Assembly (NCBI RefSeq): GCF_019598945.1
Contig: NZ_CP080598.1
Coordinates: 2,108,001 to 2,172,000, forward strand
Reading direction: 5' to 3'
From: Sphaerospermopsis torques-reginae ITEP-024
GTDB taxonomy: Bacteria; Cyanobacteriota; Cyanobacteriia; Cyanobacteriales; Nostocaceae
Length of the DNA stretch: 64,000 nucleotides
Shown here: positions 41,959 through 50,893 of the stretch, one piece after another
Layout of the letters: the number at the start of each line of letters is the position of its first letter
Numbering within the stretch: the stretch's first letter is position 1
Position numbers and translations under genes: made by a program
Notes under the pieces: generated by a model
Told to the model about the DNA's origin: nothing
What the model saw: only the letters and a program-made list of their open reading frames with translations
Database searches by the model: none

Positions 41959-42077
41959 ATTTTATCCTCTTGCTCCTTACCTAATCATAACCAAAATTTT
42001 TAACACCAACCTGCTCACATCTCCTAAATTAGTTAAAATCAAAATCTAAAACACAGTGAACCAGGAGAAACCCAGGC

Positions 42078-42800
42078 GTGCCTACACTCGGTGTAAATAT
42101 TGACCATATAGCCACTATTCGTCAAGCCAGAAGGACAGTAGAACCCGATCCCATCGCCGCAGCAGTATTAGCAGAATTAGCTGGTGCAGACGGCATTACC
42201 GCCCATTTGCGGGAAGATAGAAGACATATTCAAGATAGAGATGTGCGGTTGTTGCGGCAAACAGTAAGAACCCATTTAAACTTAGAAATGGCTGCCACTG
42301 ATGAAATGTTAGCGATCGCCCTAGATATCAAACCTGATTATGTAACATTAGTTCCCGAAAAAAGGGAAGAAATCACCACAGAAGGGGGTTTAGATATTGT
42401 CGGACAAATTGCTAGAATAGGGGATATAGTTGATAAATTGCAAAATGCTGGCATTCCCGTGAGTTTGTTTATTGATGCCGAACCAGCACAAATCGAAGCT
42501 TCTGTCAAGGTGCAAGCGAAGTTTATTGAACTGCATACCGGAAAATATGCTGAAGCTAAAGATGAAACAACTCGCCAGCATGAATTAGCTTTATTAGCAC
42601 AGGGATGTGAACAAGCTATTAAAGCGGGTTTACGAGTCAATGCCGGTCATGGACTTACATATTGGAACGTTTACCCAGTAGCGGCGCTTCCAGGTATGGA
42701 AGAACTGAATATTGGCCATACTATCATCAGTCGGGCTGCCTTGGTAGGAATGGAAAGAGCAGTCCGAGAGATGAAACAAGCAATGATGGGTAATGGGTAA
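42078..42800 (+). CDS. pdxJ: Pyridoxine 5'-phosphate synthase
   Basis: A 240-residue TIM-barrel enzyme making pyridoxine phosphate from 1-deoxyxylulose 5-phosphate and aminoacetone phosphate. Seen: N-terminal [72 protein letters not shown] and [12 protein letters not shown]. Start is GTG at 42078. The last codons (MGNG and stop) come from a GGGTAAT heptamer array, so the C-terminal end is repeat-derived. Confidence 0.97.
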   Translation: MPTLGVNIDHIATIRQARRTVEPDPIAAAVLAELAGADGITAHLREDRRHIQDRDVRLLRQTVRTHLNLEMAATDEMLAIALDIKPDYVTLVPEKREEITTEGGLDIVGQIARIGDIVDKLQNAGIPVSLFIDAEPAQIEASVKVQAKFIELHTGKYAEAKDETTRQHELALLAQGCEQAIKAGLRVNAGHGLTYWNVYPVAALPGMEELNIGHTIISRAALVGMERAVREMKQAMMGNG

Positions 42801-42909
42801 TGGGTAATGGGTAATGGGTAATGGGTAATGGGTAAGTAAAATTTTTGCCTCCTGCCTCCTGCCTCCTGCCTCCTGCCTCCTGCCTCCTGCCTCCTGCCTC
42901 CTGCCTCCT
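42787..42909. repeat. GGGTAAT and CTCCTGC heptamer arrays
   Basis: About six GGGTAAT units (42787-42833) overlap the pdxJ stop. About nine CTCCTGC/GCCTCCT units (42848-42909) follow. Confidence 0.95.
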
Positions 42910-42971
42910 CAGAGGGGTTGTAGCTGCGTAATTCTGAAAAATTAGAGTCACATTGGTAACGTAAAACTTTT

Positions 42972-43700
42972 ATGACTTCCACACAGCCTAACAACCTACC
43001 TCTTTGGGTACAAAATAGAGATACTGTAATTGAGTACAGTAAACAAGCCGAATGGCGCTATCAGACACCCCCAGATTATACCCGTTCTAAAGAAAATCTA
43101 GCCAAAGAAAGTACCTGTAATCACGCAGAAGGTTCACTAGAAGCTATTGTACAGAATTTAGTGAGAACCTTTGAAATGGAGGTATCTTTTAAGAGTAACC
43201 CTAAACAGTGGTTAGCTGTTGTGCAGGATAAGTTTCGCGTCAGTACAAATGGGGGACAAGAGTTTACAGCCACAGATGTATACACCCAGGGTACTTATAA
43301 CACATTTATGGCTGATTCTGAACATTACAAAGCTTCAGAAGAAACTTTTGAATCATCAGCGAAACTTTTTCATAGTACCTTTCCGCAAGGTTTTCCTTGG
43401 GAACTGCTAGAAGTTTACTCAGGTCCACCAGTGGTTACATTTAAGTGGAGACACTGGGGACATTTTCGCGGTCAATATAAAGACTTTGCACCCACAGGGG
43501 AAACAGTAGAAATTGTCGGTATGAGTGTAGCTCGTGTTACCGATGATTTGAAGATTATCTCTTTGGAACACTATTTTGACAACAACCTGTTTTTAGAGAA
43601 ACTGACAGCAGGTGGCAAAATGGAAAATGCTGGAAACACTGAAAATAAGGCTAGTGGTTGTCCCTTTGGTTCTTGGTTTAAGGGATTGAAGAAAAGTTAA
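42972..43700 (+). CDS. SnoaL-like/pathogen-related-type protein
   Basis: 242 residues. The segment from about 50 to 215 resembles the NTF2/SnoaL-like fold of cyanobacterial and plant 'pathogen-related' proteins: EGSLEAIVQNLVRTFEMEVSFKSNP, FPWELLEVYSGPPVVTFKWRHWGHFRGQYKDFAPTGETVEI, and SVARVTDDLKIISLEHYFDNN. A short tail ends CPFGSWFKGLKK. No catalytic role can be stated. ATG at 42972. A hairpin (AGGGTACAG/CTGTACCCT, 43707-43732) follows the stop, then ycf54 on the same strand. Confidence 0.75.
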   Translation: MTSTQPNNLPLWVQNRDTVIEYSKQAEWRYQTPPDYTRSKENLAKESTCNHAEGSLEAIVQNLVRTFEMEVSFKSNPKQWLAVVQDKFRVSTNGGQEFTATDVYTQGTYNTFMADSEHYKASEETFESSAKLFHSTFPQGFPWELLEVYSGPPVVTFKWRHWGHFRGQYKDFAPTGETVEIVGMSVARVTDDLKIISLEHYFDNNLFLEKLTAGGKMENAGNTENKASGCPFGSWFKGLKKS

Positions 43701-43706
43701 TTTATT

Positions 43707-43732
43707 AGGGTACAGTGCTGCTGCTGTACCCT
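43707..43732 (+). other. RNA hairpin between the SnoaL-like gene and ycf54
   Basis: AGGGTACAG and CTGTACCCT form a perfect 9-base stem with an 8-base loop (TGCTGCTG). It is followed by an A/T-mixed rather than T-rich sequence, so termination is uncertain; it may mark the 3' end of the first transcript or stabilise it. Confidence 0.6.
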
Positions 43733-43763
43733 ATAAATATTAGATAGTGACTCAAGGATGAAA

Positions 43764-44093
43764 ATGACAACATACTATTACGTTTTAGCTAGTCAACACT
43801 TTTTACTAGAAGAAGAACCTCTAGAGGAAGTTCTCAAAGAACGTACCCGTAACTACCACGAACAAGAAAAAGAGATAGATTTTTGGTTAGTGAAAAACCC
43901 AGCTTTCCTGGAAGCACCGGAAATGGCAGCAAATAAAGCTAAGTGTCCTAAACCTCCGGTAGCAATTATTTCTACCAATTCTCAATTTATTACTTGGTTA
44001 AAATTACGCTTAGAGTATGTCATCACTGGAGAATTTCAAGCTCCTTCGGCAACAATTCCTAATCCTTTGGCATCTTTAACAACTGTGTCTTAA
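43764..44093 (+). CDS. ycf54: Ycf54 (Mg-protoporphyrin monomethyl ester cyclase complex factor)
   Basis: 109 residues from MTTYYYVLASQHFLLEEEPLEEVLKER, with NYHEQEKEIDFWLVKNPAFLEAPEMA and FITWLKLRLEYVITGEF, all characteristic of Ycf54/DUF2488. The protein is needed for the aerobic cyclase step that makes the chlorophyll fifth ring. AAGGA lies seven bases before the ATG at 43764, which is preferred to the ATG at 43758. Full length for the family. Confidence 0.92.
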   Translation: MTTYYYVLASQHFLLEEEPLEEVLKERTRNYHEQEKEIDFWLVKNPAFLEAPEMAANKAKCPKPPVAIISTNSQFITWLKLRLEYVITGEFQAPSATIPNPLASLTTVS

Positions 44094-44098
44094 TGAAG

Positions 44099-44225
44099 GC
44101 AGGGGGCAGGAGGCAGGAGGCAGGAGGCAGAAGAAGCAGGGGGGCGGGGGGAGGGTTGCAGGGGAGAGGTATTTTCCCCCTTGTTCCCTGATCCCTGATC
44201 CCTATTCCCTATTCCCTATTCCCTG
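44099..44225. repeat. GCAGGAG and TCCCTAT heptamer arrays
   Basis: GGCAGGA units (about 44101-44130), a G-rich stretch (44138-44165) and ATTCCCT units (about 44182-44225) fill the gap between ycf54 and the next gene. The first array starts six bases after the ycf54 stop. Confidence 0.85.
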
Positions 44226-44265
44226 AAACTAAGTTATAAATTATACGAGATTAGGTATACACCAA

Positions 44266-44949
44266 ATGTTTTTACCAAAAGTTCATTATTTACCAAGTGC
44301 TTTATTATTAGCAGTAGCTCCTATAATTGCAGGTATTAGTCCTGTTTTATCTCAAACAACAATTCCTGCCTGTCAACCTCCGAGTGTAGGGGAGTATCTG
44401 TTGTTAGTTGTCAGTCCCACAGCTAATAATCAACAGCAGTTACGTAGTGCCTTACCGTCTGAATTGAAAACTGTTACTTGTAAATATCTGAATGAAACAG
44501 TAACGCGGGTTGGTGGTTTCAACAAAATTGATGATGCAAACCGCTGGGCAAGATATGTTAACAACGTTGTTGGCTTGTCTGCTATTATTACGACTCGACC
44601 AACAGCAGCAACAGCACCAACAGCAGCAACGGTAACACCAGCAATAATCCCATCAGCAAATGTACCAAATCAGACAGTTAGTTATAATCCCAGAGTCTTG
44701 GGAGAAGGTTTTGCTGTGTTGGTAGATTATTTCAACCGCCCGGAACTAGCCAACAATGTACAAAGAACGGTAGGAGGTAATGTTGGTTTAGTTTCCTATG
44801 GACAACGCCCCTATCTACTTGCTGTTTATACTACCAACCAAACAGAGGCATACAGGACATTGCAAAAACTGACGGAGAATGGCTTTTTTGCCCTGTTAGC
44901 AGATGGTAGAAAAGTAATGTTATTGCGTTCAGTTGTTACAGTGAGGTGA
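44266..44949 (+). CDS. Exported protein with two SPOR-like halves
   Basis: 227 residues with a signal peptide (about 1-30, cleavage near VLS-QTT). Two similar segments (about 42-108 and 150-225) each contain a YLLLVV or FAVLVDYFNRPE strand, a helix, and a V-G-x-x strand. They resemble repeated SPOR-type domains (peptidoglycan glycan-chain binding) separated by an Ala/Thr/Pro-rich linker. SPOR assignment is tentative. The stop lies inside the start of a GGTGATT heptamer array. Confidence 0.6.
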   Translation: MFLPKVHYLPSALLLAVAPIIAGISPVLSQTTIPACQPPSVGEYLLLVVSPTANNQQQLRSALPSELKTVTCKYLNETVTRVGGFNKIDDANRWARYVNNVVGLSAIITTRPTAATAPTAATVTPAIIPSANVPNQTVSYNPRVLGEGFAVLVDYFNRPELANNVQRTVGGNVGLVSYGQRPYLLAVYTTNQTEAYRTLQKLTENGFFALLADGRKVMLLRSVVTVR

Positions 44950-45127
44950 TTGGTGATTGGTGATTGGTGATTGGTGATTGGTGATTGGGACAAATATAAT
45001 TAATTACCTATTACCCATTACCCATTACCTATTACCTATTATGAATTATGAATTATGAATTACCTATTCTCTCTTCCCTTCTTACTGTCACCTGTCACCT
45101 GTCACCTGTCACCTGTCAACTGTCACC
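44946..45127. repeat. Heptamer arrays (GGTGATT, TTACCCA, TGAATTA, TCACCTG)
   Basis: Four different heptamer families lie in succession between convergent genes, beginning at the stop of the upstream gene (44947-44949) and ending next to the PAP2 gene stop. Confidence 0.9.
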
Positions 45128-45130
45128 TTA

Positions 45131-45586
45131 CTAATAAGCGGCTCTAGCTAACCAAGAAATGGTGACACCTAAAATTGAACCAGCTATGACTTGAACTGGT
45201 GTATGTCCAAGTAGTTCTTTGAGACGGTCTTGGAAAAAGTCTGGTTTTTCATGAAATAATTCATCAATCATCTGATTGAGTATGCGAGCTTGCTTACCTG
45301 CTGCTTGGCGCACTCCGGCTGCGTCGTACATAACAATGATGGCAAATACCGCAGCTACAGCAAAATCTGGAGATGACCAACCTATGGTTTGCCCAACTCC
45401 AGCAGCTAAAGCTGTGACTAAAGCTGAATGGGCGCTAGGCATACCTCCGGTAGTCACTAAGACACGCAGATCCACTTTTTGATGTTTTATGACTTCAACG
45501 ATCAGTTTTAATCCTTGAGCAACAAAACAAGCCACAAGTGCAACCAGTAGCACCCGGTTGTTGAAAATGTCGCCTATGTCCTGCAT
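45131..45586 (-). CDS. Divergent PAP2 family membrane protein
   Basis: 151 residues of the DUF212/divergent PAP2 family (acid phosphatase/vanadium haloperoxidase-related). Seen: N-terminal helix VLLVALVACFVAQGLKLIVEVIK, GGMPSAHSALVTALAAGVG (phosphatase-type SxxHS motif), FAIIVMYDAAGVRQAAGKQARILN and ELLGHTPVQVIAGSILG. Membrane lipid-phosphate or similar substrate is inferred from the family. It sits downstream of crtE on the same strand. Confidence 0.88.
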   Translation of the reverse strand: MQDIGDIFNNRVLLVALVACFVAQGLKLIVEVIKHQKVDLRVLVTTGGMPSAHSALVTALAAGVGQTIGWSSPDFAVAAVFAIIVMYDAAGVRQAAGKQARILNQMIDELFHEKPDFFQDRLKELLGHTPVQVIAGSILGVTISWLARAAY

Positions 45587-45689
45587 GGTTTTTTGGTTAG
45601 GTGATTGAATTAAGAGCAGCAGTTGTGTGTTGAGGAACAGTTTTTTAGCAGTTAGCCGTCAGCTTTCAGTCTTCAGCTTTCAGCCTTCA

Positions 45690-45920
45690 GCAGTATAACA
45701 GGTGACAGGTGACAGGTGACAGGTGACAGAGTTTAAAGTCTGTATGTGTTTAAGTTTTATCATCTGTTCATGAAGTACAACCTTGACTGTCGCTATAACA
45801 TGATTGTGGTGGATGATTTTGTAACTAAAATTTGGCAATTTTGTGGTTGTGATTTTAAATTTGAGATTGTGCAATCCAAAATCCAAAATCCAAAATCCAA
45901 AATCCAAAATCCAAAATTAT
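45690..45920. repeat. ACAGGTG and AATCCAA arrays upstream of the PAP2 gene
   Basis: GGTGACA units (about 45700-45729) and perfect AATCCAA units (about 45872-45917) lie in the 336-base gap between crtE and the PAP2 gene. The second array ends at the crtE stop. No gene seen in between. Confidence 0.85.
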
Positions 45921-45922
45921 CC

Positions 45923-46852
45923 CTAGTGATTGCGATTGATAATAAAGTGAGCGATCGCTTGTAGGGGTACTGCTTTTTCACCAAAACTTTCTAGTTCTGC
46001 ACAAGCTTCTTCAACTAGCTGTTGTGCTTTAGCGCGAGATTCTTCAATTCCCCACAAGCTGGGATAGGTGACTTTTTGTGCTGTGATGTCTTTACCTGCG
46101 GTTTTACCTAGTTGTTCTTGAGTAGCGGTGATATCCAGAATATCATCAATGATTTGGAAGGCTAGACCAATATTTTGAGAATAACGAGTTAATTTTTGTA
46201 TATCTTCTGGGGATGCGCCGGCGATTATTCCCCCACATACTACACAAGCTTCTAAGAGGGCGGCTGTTTTGTGGTTATGAATAAAATTCAAAGTTTCTAG
46301 GGAAATATCTGATTTTCCTTCTGATTCTAAATCTACCACCTGACCACCAACTAAACCGGCAGCACCTAAAGCCTTACCGAGACGGGCAATTACTTGTAAA
46401 GTTCTTTGTGTAGGGACATTTTCGGGGGTTTGGGAGGCTACGAACTCAAAAGCCAATGCTAACAAGCCATCCCCGGCTAAAATGGCGATATCTTCGCCGT
46501 AGACTTTATGATTTGTCAACTTACCACGACGGTAATCATCATTATCCATTGCGGGTAAGTCATCATGAATTAGAGACATGGTGTGGATCATTTCCACAGC
46601 ACAAGCTGTTGGCATGGCCATTTCAATAGTGCCACCAATCATTTCACAGGTAGCAAGGCAAAGAATGGGGCGTACACGCTTACCTCCTGCTAAGAGGGAG
46701 TAGCGCATAGCATCGTAAATCTTCTCTGGATAAACGACAGGAATTGATTGATCCAAAGCAGTATCACAAAGCCTTTGTCGTTCTTTGAGATAGGCAGCGA
46801 GGTTAAACCCGGCTGGTTCTGATGTCTTTTGCAAGTTATCTGTTACTACCAT
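45923..46852 (-). CDS. crtE: Geranylgeranyl diphosphate synthase
   Basis: A 309-residue trans-prenyltransferase that makes C20 diphosphate for carotenoids, phytol and quinones. First aspartate-rich motif: [15 protein letters not shown]; second: [11 protein letters not shown]; also [15 protein letters not shown] and [18 protein letters not shown]. Full length. ATG at 46852. Near-end residues are encoded across a HIP1 site. A folD gene lies upstream on the same strand, with an AATCCAA-type array between. Confidence 0.93.
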   Translation of the reverse strand: MVVTDNLQKTSEPAGFNLAAYLKERQRLCDTALDQSIPVVYPEKIYDAMRYSLLAGGKRVRPILCLATCEMIGGTIEMAMPTACAVEMIHTMSLIHDDLPAMDNDDYRRGKLTNHKVYGEDIAILAGDGLLALAFEFVASQTPENVPTQRTLQVIARLGKALGAAGLVGGQVVDLESEGKSDISLETLNFIHNHKTAALLEACVVCGGIIAGASPEDIQKLTRYSQNIGLAFQIIDDILDITATQEQLGKTAGKDITAQKVTYPSLWGIEESRAKAQQLVEEACAELESFGEKAVPLQAIAHFIINRNH

Positions 46853-46988
46853 GCTTCAATTCCTAAAATTTTCGGTTTATGGTGATATGTGTGACAATTT
46901 TACGGTGTAGAGGAGCAGAAACACTCACTTCTCGATTTTGGATTTTGGATTTTGGATTTTAGATTGATTCCATAAATCTGAAATTTGC

Positions 46989-47873
46989 TTAGTTACTGTT
47001 TGTCCGTAAATAGCTAGAGACTGTATTTTGCAGTAACATGGCAACTGTCATCGGACCAATACCACCAGGAACGGGGGTAATATATTCTGCCACATTAGCA
47101 GTTGCCGCAAAATCAATATCGCCCACTAAACGACTTTTACCACTGCTATCGGTGACGCGATTTATTCCCACATCTACCACAACAGCGCCTAGTTTTACCA
47201 TGTCAGCAGTGATGAATCCGGGAATACCTGCTGCTGCAACAAGAATATCAGCGTTTTGGGTGATGGTTTTTAGGTTTTGGGTGCGGGAGTGGGCAATGGT
47301 AACTGTAGCATCAGCATCTAACAGCATTAACGCCATTGGCTTACCCACTAAGATACTACGTCCTACTACTACTGCTTGTTTTCCCACCAGGGGAATTTTA
47401 TATTCTTCTAGTAGTCGCATTACTCCGGCAGGGGTGCAACTGCGTAAACCTGCCTCAGTTCGCACCAAACGCCCTAAGTTTACTGGGTGGAGTCCATCAG
47501 CGTCTTTATCTGGGGCAATTTTATGTAAAAGACTTATAGCATCCAAATGATTGGGTAGGGGTAACTGTACTAAAATTCCATCTACCCGTTCATCTTCGTT
47601 AAGTTCTGCAATGACTTCTTCTAGTTCAGTTTGGCTGGTTTGGGTGGGAAAGTGTTTACCAAAGGAAGCAATCCCCACTTTAGCACAGGCTTTTTCTTTG
47701 TTGCTGACATAAGCTGCTGAGGCGGGGTTATCTCCAACCATCAACACTGCTAAACCAGGAGGTCGGCCAATTTTCGGTTGTACTTCTGCGATGGTAGCAC
47801 CTAATTCTTTCTGAATTTTAGCGGCTAATGCTTTACCATCAAGGATTTTCGCTGTTTTTGTTTCCATTGTCAT
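46989..47873 (-). CDS. folD: Methylenetetrahydrofolate dehydrogenase/cyclohydrolase
   Basis: A 294-residue bifunctional enzyme of one-carbon metabolism. Seen: [16 protein letters not shown] (catalytic-type Lys), [30 protein letters not shown], the NADP site [16 protein letters not shown], and [21 protein letters not shown] at 47873 (another in-frame ATG two codons on). The upstream gap holds a MITE. Confidence 0.97.
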   Translation of the reverse strand: MTMETKTAKILDGKALAAKIQKELGATIAEVQPKIGRPPGLAVLMVGDNPASAAYVSNKEKACAKVGIASFGKHFPTQTSQTELEEVIAELNEDERVDGILVQLPLPNHLDAISLLHKIAPDKDADGLHPVNLGRLVRTEAGLRSCTPAGVMRLLEEYKIPLVGKQAVVVGRSILVGKPMALMLLDADATVTIAHSRTQNLKTITQNADILVAAAGIPGFITADMVKLGAVVVDVGINRVTDSSGKSRLVGDIDFAATANVAEYITPVPGGIGPMTVAMLLQNTVSSYLRTNSN

Positions 47874-47907
47874 TAGTCATTAGTTATTAGGGACTGGGGA
47901 CTGGGGA

Positions 47908-48111
47908 CCTCACAAGGGTAGGTATTTTACATTGTCGTGAGGGCAAGACTTGGAGGACAAGGAAGGAAATACGTACAAATAATGTACAATTGGTAACAAC
48001 AAGCAACGCTCAACAGACCATTTTTTGTATAAAATCTTCCTTGTCTACGTTCCCTCCTTGTCTTCCAGGTCCTGCCTTAACAGATAATATTAAAAACCTA
48101 CCCCTGTGAGG
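47908..48111. mobile_element. 204-base MITE inserted in CTGGGGA repeats
   Basis: CCTCACAAGGGTAGG at 47908-47922 is nearly complementary to CCTACCCCTGTGAGG ending 48111. The complementarity continues imperfectly inwards (GGAGGACAAGGAAGG against CCTCCTTGTCTTCCAGG), so the whole element could fold on itself. On both sides lie GGGGACT heptamers, as if the element landed inside that array; GGAC on both flanks may be the target duplication. No ORF. Confidence 0.8.
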
Positions 48112-48306
48112 GACTGGGGACTGGGGACTGGGGAGTGGGATAAAATTTCTTCTCTTGCCTTTTGCCTTTTGCCTTTTGCCTTTTTACTGTCACCTGTCAC
48201 CTGTCACCTACTCCGTTATTTTCTCAGATTAACTGCGTCAATTAAAGGATAAAGGACAGATAGTATGAATAAAAACTTGAGTAAACTGGTAACAAGGTAA
48301 GGATTA

Positions 48307-48729
48307 ATGCAAAAATTCTCTCAATTGCGTACTGTTCAACAACAAATACAACGTACTTCTTGGAAATCTTTTCATCAAGGATTAGCCTTTTTTTTGGTAG
48401 TGGGACTGTGTAGTTGTGCTAACGGTAAACCTGGTGAAATAAATTTACAAAATTTGAGGATTGGCGCAAATGTTACACCGATTCGGGAAATTAAACCAGC
48501 ACAGGATAATCAAGCTACTGTTTACATCCAAGGAAAGATAGAAAAACACGCTCCTTTGCTCAAGCAGCAAGCATATCAAATTGCTGATGCCAGCGGTAAA
48601 ATTTGGGTTGTGACTAATCAAAGTAATTTAAATGTGGGACAAGAGGTAGTATTAAAGGGTAAGGTAAGATACAAAAGTATTCCCTTGGCTGGGCAAGAGT
48701 TTGGGGAAGTTTACTTAGAGGAGGAATAA
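48307..48729 (+). CDS. Hypothetical lipoprotein with OB-like domain
   Basis: 140 residues with an N-terminal hydrophobic stretch (about 27-37) and a lipobox-like VGLCSC, suggesting a lipid anchor. The mature part (about 65-138) reads ATVYIQGKIEKHAPLLKQQAYQIADASGKIWVVT and VGQEVVLKGKVRYKSIPLAG, the pattern of a small OB-fold. The start may lie further downstream than the ATG at 48307. It overlaps nothing; the NUDIX gene begins 4 bases after the stop. Function unknown. Confidence 0.65.
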   Translation: MQKFSQLRTVQQQIQRTSWKSFHQGLAFFLVVGLCSCANGKPGEINLQNLRIGANVTPIREIKPAQDNQATVYIQGKIEKHAPLLKQQAYQIADASGKIWVVTNQSNLNVGQEVVLKGKVRYKSIPLAGQEFGEVYLEEE

Positions 48730-48732
48730 TAT

Positions 48733-49164
48733 ATGAATCATCAAATACCCCAAGTTGCAATAGTCATTCTACACCAAAAGCAGAAATACCTCATGCAGCT
48801 ACGGGACAATATCCCCACTATAGCTGCTGCTGGTTGTTGGGGTTTATTTGGTGGACATTTAGAAGCTGATGAAACCCCAGAAATAGCACTGGTGCGGGAA
48901 GTAAAAGAAGAAATCAGTTATGAGTTACCTTCTTTTGTTAAATTTGGGATCTATTCCGATGAGAGAGTTATTCGTTATGTTTTTCAAGCACCATTATTAG
49001 TAGGATTAGAGCAACTGGTTTTAAATGAAGGCTGGGATATGGGATTATTAACAAGGGAAGATATTGAAAGGGGTAGTTGTTATTCTCTTATTGCTGGAGA
49101 ATTTAGACCTTTAGGAAGTACCCATCAAAAAATTATGCTTGATTTTATAACAGGTGACAGGTGA
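48733..49164 (+). CDS. NUDIX hydrolase
   Basis: 143 residues. The Nudix box is GGHLEADETPEIALVREVKEE followed by IS, matching GX5EX7REUXEE except that the later Gly is Ser. N-terminal VAIVILHQKQKYLMQLRDN is typical. Such enzymes hydrolyse nucleoside-diphosphate-linked substrates; the specific substrate is unknown. The last codons TGDR and the stop are supplied by a GGTGACA heptamer array. It is probably cotranscribed with the lipoprotein gene just upstream. Confidence 0.9.
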   Translation: MNHQIPQVAIVILHQKQKYLMQLRDNIPTIAAAGCWGLFGGHLEADETPEIALVREVKEEISYELPSFVKFGIYSDERVIRYVFQAPLLVGLEQLVLNEGWDMGLLTREDIERGSCYSLIAGEFRPLGSTHQKIMLDFITGDR

Positions 49165-49188
49165 CAGGTGACAGGTGACAGGTGACAG
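49150..49188. repeat. ACAGGTG heptamer array at the NUDIX stop
   Basis: Five and a half tandem units. The array begins inside the coding region and provides its stop codon. Confidence 0.95.
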
Positions 49189-49294
49189 AATTGCGAGTAT
49201 TTTTGTGGGTTTATAGTTTGACTATTTTCTAAATAGTTTAATCATCACAATACAATTCTTTAACCATCGGCAACTAATTTAATTGATCAAATCT

Positions 49295-50392
49295 ATGCAA
49301 ATAAAAAATAAATTTCCACGCTGGTTAACTTTCGGTTTAGCTTTTCCTCTAATCATTCTCAATGGTTGGTTATTAATTCAGGTTGTGCAATATTTTCAAC
49401 CTTTGGTAAGCGTTGTTTCTGTAGCTGTTTTATTATCTTTTGTTTTAGACTATCCCATCAAATTTTTCAATCAAAAGGGAGTACCACGTAATTTAGCTAT
49501 TGCAGGAGTGCTGCTTTTAGCCATATTAATTTTAGGAGCAGTTGGTGTAATTTTAGTACCTTTGATTTTTCAACAACTGAACGAATTAGTGAATATTCTT
49601 CCTGTTTGGATAGATTCGGGAACTCAACAATTACAAGCTTTTTTGAATTGGGCAGCAACACAACAAGATTTACCTGTTAATATTAGTGGTTTAGCTACGC
49701 AGTTGTTAGAAAAAATCTCTAGTCAATTTCAATCTTTTACTGGTAAAATTTTGGGTTTTGCTTTTGATACTATTGGATTCTTAGTTAATTTATTGTTAGC
49801 CATTGTTTTAACAATTTACCTAATTTTAAATGGTGAAAAATTGTGGGATGGACTTTATCAATGGTTTCCCAGTTATATTAGTATAAAGGTGAGAGCATTA
49901 CTTAAAGAGGATTTTCAAAATTATTTTATTGGCCAAGCAACTTTAGGAGCAATTTTAGCAGTAACAGTTACTTTAGCATTTGTGGCTTTAAGGATTCCTT
50001 TAGCGTTATTATTTGGTATTGCGATTGGGTTTTTCTCTCTTTTCCCTTTTGGTACGGGAATTGGTATTGGTATTGTCAGTTTGTTGGTAGCTTTAGAGAA
50101 CTTTTGGGAAGGGGTGGAAGTTGCTGCTATTGCGGTGACAATTGATCAAATTAATTCTAATATTGTTGCACCGAGATTGTTAGGAAATTTAACTGGTTTA
50201 AATCCGGTTTGGGTGGTAATTTCTTTATTAATTGGTGCTAAATTGGGTGGTGTTTTGGGTTTGTTGGTAGCGATTCCTATCGCTAGTTTTATTAAGGATA
50301 TTGCGGATAGTTGGAGGGCGGGTGAGTTGAGGAAATTGGATGAGGTTGATGGTAGTGTTGGGGAAATTAAGGAAGGTTTAGAAGTGAGGTGA
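49295..50392 (+). CDS. AI-2E family transporter, second copy
   Basis: 365 residues from MQIKNKFPRW. About eight membrane segments, with WVVISLLIGAKLGGVLGLLVAIPIASF near the C-terminus as in the AI-2E/PerM family, and a central amphipathic region (FQQLNELVNILPVWIDSGTQQLQAFLNW). The ATG at 49295 is chosen over the TTG at 49283. It differs in sequence from the gene at 1952-3091. Substrate unknown. It is followed by a terminator-like hairpin. Confidence 0.85.
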   Translation: MQIKNKFPRWLTFGLAFPLIILNGWLLIQVVQYFQPLVSVVSVAVLLSFVLDYPIKFFNQKGVPRNLAIAGVLLLAILILGAVGVILVPLIFQQLNELVNILPVWIDSGTQQLQAFLNWAATQQDLPVNISGLATQLLEKISSQFQSFTGKILGFAFDTIGFLVNLLLAIVLTIYLILNGEKLWDGLYQWFPSYISIKVRALLKEDFQNYFIGQATLGAILAVTVTLAFVALRIPLALLFGIAIGFFSLFPFGTGIGIGIVSLLVALENFWEGVEVAAIAVTIDQINSNIVAPRLLGNLTGLNPVWVVISLLIGAKLGGVLGLLVAIPIASFIKDIADSWRAGELRKLDEVDGSVGEIKEGLEVR

Positions 50393-50436
50393 TGCGCTAC
50401 ACCCGCAAGGAAATAAATTTCCTTGCTAATAGCTCA

Positions 50437-50460
50437 AGTAGGTTAAAACCTACTATTTTT
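50437..50460 (+). terminator. Intrinsic terminator after the second AI-2E-type gene
   Basis: AGTAGGTT and AACCTACT form an 8-base stem with a two-base gap, followed by ATTTTT. A second palindrome, AAGGAAAT/ATTTCCTT, precedes it at about 50408-50425. Confidence 0.65.
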
Positions 50461-50504
50461 AAAGGAAATTGGAAAATATAATTAATGTTAACATATATTG
50501 TAAT

Positions 50505-50648
50505 TTACGGATATAATCGTTCTCCACAGTTTAAACAAACTTCTGCTTCTACTTGGATAATAGCAGTATGATTTCCGCCTTTGAGGATTTTTTCTACTTG
50601 TTTAGTTTGTAATTCACCTTGACAAGTGGGGCATTTTTTAGGTTTCAT
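50505..50648 (-). CDS. YgiT-type zinc-finger antitoxin fragment (N-terminal half)
   Basis: A 47-residue frame: MKPKKCPTCQGELQTKQVEK then ILKGGNHTAIIQVEAEVCLNCGERLYP. It has both CxxC zinc-binding pairs of YgiT-type antitoxins but stops right after the second pair, where relatives continue with a helical C-terminal part. A sister copy at 55748-56005 has that C-terminal part but has lost the first CxxC pair. It sits 11 bases after brnA on the same strand. Probably a truncated remnant. Confidence 0.7.
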   Translation of the reverse strand: MKPKKCPTCQGELQTKQVEKILKGGNHTAIIQVEAEVCLNCGERLYP

Positions 50649-50659
50649 AATTAATTTAA

Positions 50660-50893
50660 CTAACCAGTAATTACCTTTTTCTCAAGACGTTCAGCAAGCC
50701 ATAATTTAATTATAGAATCAGAAGTTACACCTAACCGTTTTGCTTCTTTTTCTAATGCTTCTATCATCCACACAGGAAAATCAATATTCACTCTTTTTTG
50801 TTCATAACCGGGACGACGTGCTTGAGATAAGTCTAAAAACTCAGTGATATCTTCATCATTATCAAATTTAGTATCAAATTCTTCAGCTTTCAT
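50660..50893 (-). CDS. brnA: BrnA-type antitoxin, copy 1
   Basis: 77 residues with a disordered acidic N-terminus (DTKFDNDEDITEFLDLSQARRPG) and a C-terminal ribbon-helix-helix-like part (KRVNIDFPVWMIEALEKEAKRLGVTSDSIIKLWLAERL). It overlaps the BrnT gene by 11 bases (translational coupling). Nearly identical over its first 50 residues to copy 2 at 55944-56234. Confidence 0.85.
   Translation of the reverse strand: MKAEEFDTKFDNDEDITEFLDLSQARRPGYEQKRVNIDFPVWMIEALEKEAKRLGVTSDSIIKLWLAERLEKKVITG

Noticed and set aside
42848-42909. Regular short repeats that could suggest a CRISPR array
   Set aside because: The units are seven bases and directly tandem without unique spacers; no cas genes are nearby. 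They are short tandem heptamer repeats.
45746-45984. Open frames across the crtE-PAP2 spacer containing repeated KIQNPKS-type peptides
   Set aside because: They are translations of the AATCCAA heptamer array and overlap the crtE 3' end; there is no start signal or conserved domain.
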